In this document: in pieces, positions 43,282 through 52,575 of the stretch | How positions within the stretch are numbered: position 1 is the stretch's first letter | Layout: each line of letters opens with the position of its first letter | NCBI GenBank assembly: GCA_022813625.1 | Contig: JAKLMB010000007.1 | Coordinates: 744,001-808,000 of the forward strand | DNA: 64,000 nt | Source: Aaosphaeria pasadenensis | Lineage: Eukaryota; Ascomycota; Dothideomycetes; Pleosporales | Reading direction: 5' to 3' | Made by a program: the position numbers and the translations under genes | The notes under the pieces: generated by a model | Told to the model about the DNA's origin: nothing | The model's input: only the letters and a program-made list of their open reading frames with translations | Databases searched by the model: none

Positions 43282-44312
43282 ATGTCATTACCAGCAATGG
43301 ATGACGAGCGTGCTGCCTTTCTCCACGATGGCGAAATGAAGCAGTACGATCAAGAAAGGCGAAAGGCGCTTTCGAGTAGGGCCATTACAATTGGCAATAT
43401 CATACTGTTCATAGCATCCCTTACTCTCTTCTCGACTTGGTTCTTCGAGACACATCTCAGGAAGAATCCAGATCTACGGCGTGTTTCCACCTACAGTAAG
43501 ACCTCATATTTCTCATTTGGAATACAAGCTCATGGCTCAAGGCCCAATTTTGGACATGTTCGACATACCGATGCGAAAGTCCAAGATAAATGGCACACTG
43601 TATGCTCCAAAAGTCGACCCTCCACTGGCTCGTCTGAAGCCCAGCCCGGAAGTTGATGCATTGTGGGAAGAATGGTACGTGAAGTCCCTGAAGCTACCAC
43701 TACCAAGTTCCTTCCAACGTACCTGTCCTTCTAACAACCATCTGTAGGGAACTTACCCGTGTCTTCCCCGTGACAGCCGCCCAAATCAGAGCAATGGGTA
43801 AAGACCCTTCCACCGCCACGAAGCTCGAAGACGAGATCTGGGGCTTAGGAGATGACGCCTACGCCACGATCCTAGACGTCTACCACCAAGTCCACTGCCT
43901 CAACTCCCTGCGCAAGCTGGTCTACCCGGACTACTACAACAAACCACAATGGCAGCACAGCGCGGATCCGAAAGCCATGTTCGAGATCCACATGGAGCAC
44001 TGCGTGGATCTTCTCCTGCAGGCGCTTCAGTGCAGTGGGAACGCGAATCTCATCACGCTGCATTGGGTGGAGAGGGAGCCGTATCCGTTCCCGGATATGA
44101 GTTTGAATAGGAAGTGTGTTGACTTTGACGCGCTGACGAAGTGGAGGTTGGAGAATACGATCAACATGGAGAAGTACAAAGAGAAGATGGACAAACCGAA
44201 AGATGTGAAGCAGTTGAAGCAGGCGGACGGGTATTATAAGTACTTCCGACCGGATTTGGTCAATCCTAATCATGTGAATGGCGCAAATCCGGACGTGGAT
44301 TTCAATTTGTAG
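43282..44312 (+). CDS. UstYa-family (DUF3328) peptide-modifying protein
   Basis: Three exons, 43282-43495, 43542-43674 and 43748-44312, with introns of 46 and 73 bp, give 303 residues. The first, very short intron restores the family's TYSPILDMFD motif; the second joins WEEW to ELTRVFPVT. A short cytosolic N-terminus is followed by one membrane helix at about 35-54 (TIGNIILFIASLTLFSTWFF). The domain after it carries both diagnostic HxxHC motifs intact: YHQVHCLNSLRK and HMEHCVDLLLQ. UstYa proteins carry out oxidative cyclisation of the peptide core in ustiloxin, asperipin, victorin and related pathways. The gene diverges from the repeat precursor. Only this one DUF3328 gene and no tyrosinase, P450 or transporter is visible nearby, so the cluster looks minimal. 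Confidence 0.92.
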
Positions 44313-44580
44313 CTTGCTATCCTGCTAAACGTCACGAATCAAGTAAAACTTATTTTCTAGAAGGAGCATTGCTCATCATTCTCATTATCTATCGTACAAT
44401 CGTTCTCAATCGTCTACTATTCTGGGGAACATGACTCCTCATTCTCGTGATCTAACATGTATCGTACCGTTGTATAACCATTTACCTAAATTCCATTCTA
44501 GATAAACCCCTTTCACATAGAGATCTGGTCCAATTAGATGGTACTCCCTTATCGACCCTCTCCGACATGGGCACCGACCC

Positions 44581-45288
44581 CTACAGCCACGTGCTCGCTC
44601 TCGCCAACATCCCAGATCTTGCCTCGACCGATCTGTTCTCGATGGCTTTTCTCAAGGGGATGGTGGGCATTCGTGCTGCTGGACGTCCCCGGACCGCGTT
44701 CGAACGACCGAGCGTTGTACTACGCCTGGTTACCTGTCGTGGTTGGTGCCGCCCTGGTGATATCTCTGATTTTGCTGTTGCACCTCTGACGAGATTATCA
44801 AGATCCATAGAGGAGCAAAACTCAGCTCGATATGCCACAGGATGGAATCCATACTGTGATATTGTCAAAACATCTTTATCTGCCCGATGGACACCAAAAT
44901 ACCCATCATCCACCACTCCAGGGATCTGTTCCGGCGACTCACAGACCACATCCGTGGACGAGGACATATTCCACTGCGGCTCCCCAATAATCTTCACCTG
45001 GTTTAAGAAGGTAACGCGACGAGTGGGTTTTGGTGCCACGATTTCTGTGATGTGATGGCTACCGCGATGGACATGTGCCTGAGGAGGACTGACACAGTTG
45101 CGTTTAGCCACAATGTTGGCGATGTGGTGGCTCTGAGGATGCTCGTGAGAAAGAGGAGGACTGATGTCCCTGTGTTGTTGACTGGCCATTACCTCTATGA
45201 CGGACGCTGAGGTTATTTTTCCTTGCTTGAATGGCCGCTGCTTGACGCGAGGGTCTGATATTGTGTTTTTGTTGGTTGTTGGAAGCAT
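44581..45288 (-). CDS. Unknown protein with an internal repeat, next to the UstYa gene
   Basis: Up to 235 residues from an ATG with good context, behind a TATA box and a C/A-rich leader that together look like a real promoter. An imperfect unit of about 24 residues occurs two to three times near residues 27-91, with the shared pattern S-x-x-[IV]-x-x-[IV]-[VM]-A and [IV]-SPP-x-x-H-x-H. Two dibasic sites lie in it (AKRN, PTRR), but there is no signal peptide. The middle (residues 100-165) is ordinary in composition. The last 60 residues are Arg-rich and run opposite open plus-strand frames at 44538-44790, so the true 3' end or an intron is uncertain. I do not recognise a family. It could be an unrelated gene or a member of the peptide cluster. 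Confidence 0.45.
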   Translation of the reverse strand: MLPTTNKNTISDPRVKQRPFKQGKITSASVIEVMASQQHRDISPPLSHEHPQSHHIANIVAKRNCVSPPQAHVHRGSHHITEIVAPKPTRRVTFLNQVKIIGEPQWNMSSSTDVVCESPEQIPGVVDDGYFGVHRADKDVLTISQYGFHPVAYRAEFCSSMDLDNLVRGATAKSEISPGRHQPRQVTRRSTTLGRSNAVRGRPAARMPTIPLRKAIENRSVEARSGMLARASTWL

Positions 45289-45409
45289 CTTTTCCTGATA
45301 GATTCGAAGTGGAAAAGGTCGTGCTGAAGTTGTGTAGTTGTGAAGTGTTCTGAAAGCTTGTTGTGTGTGTTGTTAGATTTGACCGGAGATAGGATAAGTT
45401 TAAGTGGAG

Positions 45410-45417
45410 TTTATATA
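45410..45417 (-). promoter_or_regulatory. TATA box of the repeat-bearing unknown gene
   Basis: TATATAAA on the minus strand, about 120 bp before the ATG at 45288, followed by a C/A-rich leader. Confidence 0.6.
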
Positions 45418-46233
45418 CCCCCTCCGATGCCACCACGGCCGCCGTTATGAATTCACATGCGTCGAAAATTCATCTTATGGAACAGTGCTCCTCCTGATCT
45501 GTGCACAATGAAGGCCGAAGGTGAGCAAGCGGAAGTGCTGGCAGAAGCTTGAGCATATATAAAGTGAGCGTGAATGTTGGTTTATAGGGAAGCTTGATGA
45601 TGCTTGATACATACATTGTGAAGTGTGAGACAAACTTTGTGGACAATGAAGACATAGTTCGCAATTCACTTAGTGTCTACGTCCTGTGTCTGAGCTGCCT
45701 CACGAGAGGTGTGCGCTGATAAATCAATATCCCACTCTCCTATGCAATGTTCATGATAAGTGAATGGAGGGAAATGTTTTGGTAGAATTACTGGAAGCCA
45801 ATCTCCCCAGTAATGCACTGTTCATGAAGTTTTGTTCGCAGCAAAAATGAGTTGAATAATGCAGACACAATGTAGGATAGCCGCGATTTGCTACATGTCT
45901 AAATCATTTGATTTCTTAAAGCAATTATGAACGCCTACCAGCCATATCGAGGTATCATCCGTAAGCACTTTACCATAACTCCATTCGTGTGATTAGATCG
46001 CCGCCGTTGCCCTTGTGAAATACCAAAATGCCGCCACATAATTGCGCGTACCCTTATAGAACACGGTAGAAGAACACAAGTCCTAAAAATGTATTGACGG
46101 GCAGTCATGCAAGCCCGCAAGACAACAGACCGTCTAGCCGATCTGAAACCTTGACATTTGACGCAGATCTTGATAAGATCTCGGAATTTCTACCTTACCA
46201 AATGCGCAGTTTGATCATTAGACGTTACGAGGA
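45418..46233. other. Spacer between the accessory region and the CCCH gene
   Basis: About 820 bp with no supported coding sequence. A TATATAAAG sequence on the plus strand near 45555 has no convincing gene behind it. Confidence 0.4.
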
Positions 46234-48152
46234 CTAGCGAATGACCAATGTTTTGACAATGTTGCAATCGACATTGTGCAATTCTGGAGGAAACTTGCAA
46301 TTTTCCCCAAATATGCACGTCTTGCCAGAGGTGGCATTCTTGCCAGTAGGGGCAGGGCAGCGGTGACCGTAAATGCACTTGATGTCTTCGCAACCGCTTC
46401 CGTTGGAGCAAGGGGCCATACGAGCAACGAGGCGGAGGGTCGAAATTTCCGAGGGGGTCGGTTTATACGCATGAAGATGAGTACAATTATCGCCGAAGGG
46501 ACATTCATCTCGGAGAAAGTGGACATTGCACATCTTGATCCGCTTGATACGGTCCACCTCGACCTTGTCATAGTCACGACTCGGTGGATCTACACGTTGA
46601 CCTGCACGATTGCGAGCAATGATTTCGCCACGACTGACTGGCCGATAAACTGCTCAAGACGTAAGCTTAACTAGAGGTGAGTATATGCAGTAGGGTCAAC
46701 ATACCTGGTGAATCTGCTGTTGTTGGCGGGGCCGGAGCAGCAGCTTTCGCAGCCCAGTTCATGCCAACCGGCTTTGCTGATGAAATGCCATCGGTACTCG
46801 CCAGGGTGGATGTGGAGGGCGTCCTGGGTAGGGTTGGAACAACATGCGCCATGTTGGGGCTATCTAACAATGAGTTGCTATTGCTTGTTTGACGTTGCGG
46901 AGGCGGAAACCGGGTTGGTAGCCCACCAATGACGTTGTAATTCTTCACTGGAGCAGGGGAATTGGGGATGCTATTGTACCCAGACGACGCACCCCACGCG
47001 GTCGAGAGCTTGGTATCGCGGAATAGGTCTGAGAATTTCTTGGTCTTGTACGGAAGATCCACGAGCTCCTTCTCGAAAGGCACACCCTCCAGGAGGGTAA
47101 CTCTTGGAACAGCGACGGGGTCGCTCGCATGCGCTTCAAGGGTTCGAGCATATCCGTTATCGTGGGAGCAACCGAAGAAGATTTGACGACAATGGAAATC
47201 ACCTAGGTAAAGTTTAAAGGTTTCTGACGGTCCGGGTTAGTGATGAGTTCCTTTTACGCCAAACCTTGTTCCGTCCTTTGGGGGCTTGAGAGACATACCT
47301 ATGATCTTGGTATCAGCCCTATCTTTACCAGGGCCGACGTCGACAAAATCGAACAATGAGTTCCCACGGGTGAAGCCGCGGGTAAATTGTTCGACAGTTT
47401 CAATGTCCTCAACAACACCAGTGCGAACGAGAACTTCGGCTAGCCCACGCACATTGGCATAGACACGACAGATAATCTGCACATTCGTAGGGATGGTTTC
47501 GGTTTCGTGTTGGACATAATTGAGGATGGCAGCATGGAGTTGAGCAGCAGCCTTGCGACCACCGGGCTCTCCTTGGCGCACCAGTTCGTCCTTGAAAATC
47601 ATACCATCTCCATCGATCAAGACGGTTACAAACGGATCACGGTCCTGTTACTCGTTAGAATGCTTGTCTTGATGAGAACATCATTAGATCAAAAGGGATC
47701 TTAACGTTGAGCGGACTTACCAGAGCAATTTTAAAGCTTTTCAAATGTGTTTCATACTGGAGCTTCTCGAATTGCCAAGCTTGGGTACACTCCTCGTTCC
47801 GTTTGATCTCGCTCTCGTAGGATTGCTTGAGATATTCGTATCTAGCGACCAATTCCTGCACGGCATTAGCAAAGATATATTATTGTATGGAAGACGCAGT
47901 GTCAAAATTGTGGTTGTGGCCGAAGTCTGACCGACACCCGTTAAGAGAGATAGTGTGTGCGCGGGCAAAATGTGACCGAAATGGACGTACATTTATGAAG
48001 TCGCTCTTTGCTTGGTCAAGTTTCAGAAGTTGCTGCGCACGGGACCAGAGTGATGTGTCGTCTTGCTGCTCTGAAGGCGTTCTGACCCTGCTCGGGGTGA
48101 AGGCCTTGCTTTCAGGTGAGGTGCCATTCGAATATGGAGTGCTAGGCGCCAT
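46234..48152 (-). CDS. Tandem CCCH zinc-finger protein
   Basis: Five exons, 48152-47991, 47855-47721, 47644-47299, 47223-46705 and 46649-46234, give 525 residues with matching phase throughout. A coiled-coil N-terminus (RYEYLKQSYESEIKRNEECT) is followed by a conserved domain beginning VLIDGDGMIF, with GEPGGRKAAAQLHAAIL, ICRVYANVRGLAEVL and YLGDFHCRQIFFGCSHDNGY; it resembles a NYN/PIN-like fold, which is my inference. A Ser/Pro-rich linker precedes the C-terminal CCCH fingers. The first (CNVHFLRDECPFGDNCTHLH) has C-x8-C-x5-C-x3-H spacing; a second begins near CEDIKC and a third-like element is CIFGENC. Related fungal proteins are annotated as CCCH zinc-finger or DNA-binding proteins; RNA binding or decay is more likely from the fingers. 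No function is proven. Confidence 0.87.
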
Positions 48153-49390
48153 GGTAGGTTTGGTCAAAAAGAAAATTGATGGTGACTTGAGAACAAGTGC
48201 CGGTTGGTAACAGGTGAAATGAAGCGCAGATGGTAAATGATCCGTCTGTTACAAAGAGGGTCGGACCGGTTCAAAAAAAAAAAAGTGATTAGAGGCGAAG
48301 ATGGTGGTGGTGGGAGTGAACGGCGATAGTTTGGCGACTGGTCACCCCGAGAATGGAGGCAGAGGTTGGTTTGCCGGGCTTCCGTATTTATTTGCGAAGA
48401 TCGTTGGAAATTGCGACCCAGACAAGTGCGGTTGAATGATCCAGGAGGAGGATGATGTTTCAATGGAAGGATTTAAAGAACGGAGGGAGGGGGAAGAGGA
48501 TTATATTGATGATGACGGTGGTGGTGACGGGAAGTCTTTGTTTAGAAAAAAAAGACGGAGAGTATCACCAACCATGCAGGCAGGCGCGGGAGGTTGATTG
48601 GCAGCCGGGATGCCTGCAGGAGCGAGCGGCGGTGTATGTGCCTATTGGCGCGCAAACTGAAAGAGAGTCCCGGCGCGATGTGAAGCGGAATAGAGAGAAA
48701 TAAGCGCCGAGAGGGAGGAGAGGAGGTTTTGAAGGTGGCGTATCTTATCTACCTGTCTTGTTTGCCTTGTAGATAGGCAAAGTGAAGAAGGGTTTGAGAA
48801 GCGGTAATGGTGGATGCTTATGTTGGTATCTTTGTGTGATAACCTAGGTACCGATGATGGGGATGGGAACTATTAGGTGATACTTGGCTGGTAACGGCGT
48901 AGGTATATATTGTGTACTGTGCGTAATAGAGGATGATATTGATACCTCTCAATAGAATAACAGAATATTTGAATGAGGAAAGATCTGGAAAGTTTTGGGA
49001 AATTCCCCCATCGTGTGATCGGCACCTTACCTCATTAGGACTAACCGACGATGCAAGGATGGGCGGAAAATCTTGGCGAGGGACGCAAAGCGATCGTCTT
49101 CCCATTGGCCAATTCTGTTCGTCCCTTCCATTGGTTCTCTCTCTGTGCCTCTCTTATTGTCTCTACCCGTTCACGTGCCGTTCTACTGTTGCCGTCCTGT
49201 GCTAGTCCGAATAGAGAGTAGACAGGTATTCCGGCTGGCCTGGCCTGGTAAGAAGCCACCTACACTCTACCGTACGGCGTACTGTCTCTATGGCCCTGTA
49301 CCGTCTATAGCTACTCCACAGTCACTAGTTACTAGGAGTGAACCACACGCTTAACTAGTTATTACTACTCTACTCTACACGTAACATCTG
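48153..49390. other. Divergent promoter region
   Basis: About 1.2 kb upstream of the CCCH gene (minus) and IRC22 (plus). It contains a 12-bp A run near 48275 and purine-rich stretches, but no supported coding sequence. Confidence 0.4.
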
Positions 49391-49500
49391 TCCCTTCCAT
49401 TCTCCTCCATTCTCTCTCCTCCACCACCTCTACCCATCCTCATCCCCCTCATCCCCAATCCCATCCCATCCTCCCTCCACCCTCCCTCCGCGGTCTTCTC
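49391..49500 (+). promoter_or_regulatory. Pyrimidine-rich core promoter of IRC22
   Basis: An almost unbroken C/T tract of about 110 bp directly before the ATG at 49507. Such tracts mark transcription starts of strongly expressed genes in filamentous ascomycetes. Confidence 0.65.
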
Positions 49501-49506
49501 TCCACA

Positions 49507-50456
49507 ATGGTTTCCTGGAAGCTCTCTTCTCTGCTCCTCCTCTCCTTGGGCGCTCTCAATGCCTTCGCCAAGGATGAACGCGAGGTATGCGCTTCCTTCT
49601 CCGCATCCATGACATCAATCTGAGCTCAGTATATTAACATGGCCAATTGCAGGTCGACCCCGCCAAGGAGGTCGTAGAGGAGCCTCAGAGCACCGCCCTC
49701 AAGGTCTCCGTCTCTGCCAGCTTCCCCCAATCCGAGATCTTCGGTGTCAAGCTCATCAACGGCCACCCGACCCAGGCACAACTTTCCTTCTCCAACGATG
49801 AGCCTGAGCCCATCAGTGTCGCCATCGTCGGCGGATCTCTGCTCCAGGACGGTACCCCTGAGCCTCAGATCCTTCGCAACTTGACTGCCACCCGCTACCA
49901 GGTTGAGATTCCTGCTGGCGAGTCCGAGACCGTCACCTACAGCTTCAGCACCGAGATGCACCCCCAGAACGTTCGTCTCCAGCTCATGGCTGTCTTGAAG
50001 GATTCCAAGAACTCCTTCTACACCGTCCCCGCCTACAATGAGACTGTCAGCGTGGTTGAGGCACCCACCAGCTTCTTCGACCCCCAGATGTGAGTGCTTT
50101 CTCATCTACTATGGCGTGACCAGTTGCTAATTTCTGCCCGCAGCCTCTTCCTCTACTCCGTTCTCCTCGCTGCCTTCGCCGGAACCGTCTACTTCATCTA
50201 CAGCACCTGGATCACCACTTTCTTCCCCCAGAAGAAGCGCGGAGGCAAGGGTGGTGAGCGTGCCAAGCGTTCCTCCGCCGGTACCAAGAAGGTCGACCCT
50301 ACCGAGCAGGTCGCTGTCGTTGGCGCTGATGGTCCCGCCGTCACCACTGGCTCCAAGGCTTATGATGAGAGCTGGATCCCCGCTGCTCACCTTCAGCGTC
50401 CTGAGGCCAAGCGCGTCAGGAGCGGTACCCCCAAGACCAAGGTCGTCAAGACCTAA
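49507..50456 (+). CDS. IRC22: IRC22 / TRAP-alpha-like ER membrane protein
   Basis: Three exons, 49507-49584, 49653-50089 and 50144-50456, give 275 residues. A signal peptide (MVSWKLSSLLLLSLGALNAFA) leads to a luminal beta-sandwich with FGVKLINGHPTQAQLSFSN, then one membrane helix (LYSVLLAAFAGTVYFIY, joined across intron 2) and a basic cytosolic tail with KKRGGKGG. This is the fungal counterpart of the translocon-associated protein alpha subunit, which sits in the ER membrane near Sec61; in yeast the gene is named IRC22. One N-glycosylation site is visible (NLTAT). The function in fungi is poorly defined. Confidence 0.9.
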
Positions 50457-50907
50457 GCGACCCACAACATTGGGGATTTGGTGCATGGTGGAGAGCCACG
50501 AGTGCTTGTTTTTTTTTGCGGGATTGCATGGATCTAGTGATTGGGTTTTAGCAACGCGCATATGTTTGAGCAATTTTGGCAATCAACCTGGATAGTATGC
50601 ATCAGGGTGTTGAAAGCGTAATTGGATTGCTGGAAATGCAGTTTTTCGCGCTTCCGAGAGGAGTTGACGGCCGAAACACAATGTACTCTATAATGACACC
50701 CGAAAAGTTTGCCGGTTATGTATAACTAGGGGGATCAAGTGTACCATTGGAGTCGATAGGTTCACATTAATATATCTGCTTTGGTATAGCTGGGAGAAAT
50801 CCCGTTTGCCATTTCAGCTCCAATAGTGCCGTCGCCGTCCCAAATTAGTAGCTGATGGTATCACTGACAACAGCTCGTAATTATGATAAACCCACTCAGG
50901 TTGTAAG
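50457..50907. other. Convergent 3' spacer
   Basis: About 450 bp between the stop codons of IRC22 and the aprataxin-like gene. No coding sequence is supported. Confidence 0.4.
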
Positions 50908-51932
50908 TCACTCTCGTTTCCACTCCTCGAATTCCTCCTCTATATGCCTCTTCAGTGCCGCGAACTTCTGCCCAAAGTTCTTCCCACAACGCCAGCACAG
51001 CATATCCCACTGCGGCCAGTCCCCCGGATGAAACCTCTTCCTATCCCTCTCCTCATCCAACGGCAGCTCGTCTAGCCCCACAAAGAAACTCGAATGAAAG
51101 CTAAGATAATGCTTCTTATGCTTCAGACACGGCGAATGGCTCTCCCGTGACAGAATGTGGATATGCATATGGTTCATCGACGGGTGCGTGTGCACGCCCG
51201 CCACCACCTCCGACATCCAGTCCCGACCTGCGGGGAGCTGCTCGTCGCGCTCGCTGGCCGGAGGCGGCGTCTTGTCGCTCGTCATGAGCTCCTCCAGCGC
51301 CGTCTGGTACGGCTGGTCTGCCGCGGAGGTCTTGCCGTAAATTCGGCGGAGGTCACTCCCGACGAAGCGCTTGAGGCGGTCTACGCGTTTGCGGGCATCG
51401 GCGAGGAGGTCGGGGCGTTTGGACAGCGCGTGGAGGGGGTGTTCGTTGTAGATTTCGGGATCGCGGGGGATGAGGAGGAGATGGACACTATGTCAGGAGT
51501 GTTGGTATGCCAATTGCGTTCTCTGTTGTTCAAACACCTTGCAGAGCGTACCTCGCTTTCGGATACTTGTCGCGTATCACAACCCAATCGTCGTCGTATT
51601 CCACGACCAACCCTTCTGGATTCTTCTCCGGGTGCTCAATGTAAACGCCCAGGCCGTGTCGGGGGTCGAATGCGTGTCGTTTGGGGAGAGCTTTCGCGGC
51701 GGGGGGTGCGGCGGGCTTGGGCTTCTTCGCGGCCGTCATGAGCTCTGTGACTGGCGGTGAGTTAAGGATTTTTGGGTGTTGATATAGACAGTCGGGGAGC
51801 GATTGCGAACGTACAGGCATTCGCCCTTTTGGCAGGTTGCGGCTCTGGGGCAGCTTGAGGTGTAGCAGGAGCTTCGATGTCCTCAGCTGGGATGGCATCG
51901 TGTTTTGTGTTGTTCTCTGCTGGAGAACCCAT
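50908..51932 (-). CDS. HNT3: Aprataxin-like HIT/zinc-finger DNA repair protein
   Basis: Three exons, 51932-51815, 51750-51552 and 51487-50908, give 298 residues. The first intron must end at CGCCAG (51751) to avoid a stop, and this restores KRANAFTELM. The HIT domain runs from VVIRDKYPKASVHLLLIPRD to the histidine-triad motif MHIHILSRE, preceded by VVAGVHTHPSMNH. The C-terminal zinc finger is CWRCGKNFGQKFAALKRH, followed by EEEFEEW. Aprataxin (Hnt3 in yeast) removes AMP from abortive DNA-ligation ends in the nucleus. The frame stays open upstream to an ATG at 52058, whose extra 42 residues are basic and could be a mitochondrial presequence; the start at 51932 is therefore not certain. Confidence 0.87.
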
Positions 51933-52575
51933 GCTGGTAGACAATGAAAAGAAGGTCTTCTTGAAGAACAGTCTCACTCTATGGCGCGGAGTCGTGAATA
52001 TATCGAAGGAATTGTCGGCGTATCGCGCATGTTTGTGAGACACAAAAGTTGATGACATTGGAGGGGAACGCGATTGGGAATGACGGAAAGTGACGGTCGC
52101 CAAGATAGATATTCCGCTTATCGATAAGACACCATTTGGTGGTCTCGACCATAATTCTCGATTTTCAGCAGTCAGCTTTCAAAGCCCGCCAGCTGCCTTT
52201 GGACATTCTATATGGTTTGATTCTACAGACCCATAGCTGACCTTATCATCTCTACATACTTCGGGGAATATTTTGGACATTGTCTCCCCGCTAGATCATC
52301 CCTAATCCAAAAGCTGTACCTCAATGTATTGTTGAGGGGATCACATATTTTTGTGCAGTCTGATGCATTCTGAACCTACGTTCGGTAGTTGAAAATACCA
52401 ACAGCACAATACCTTAGGATTCGACTCATCTAGATGGAGACGTTGGAGCGTTCTTTGTTCATAGATTCCAACTTCAGCACCTGGTCGGCATCGGTATAGA
52501 GCTGCGTTTTGTTACTTTAGACGCAAACTATTTCAGAAAGTATTTCTATTTCCTAATCATTCGAACTATTCCATT
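51933..52575. other. Divergent promoter of the aprataxin-like gene and the helicase gene
   Basis: About 640 bp between divergent starts. The part next to 51932 may be coding if the upstream ATG at 52058 is used. Nothing else is supported. Confidence 0.4.
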
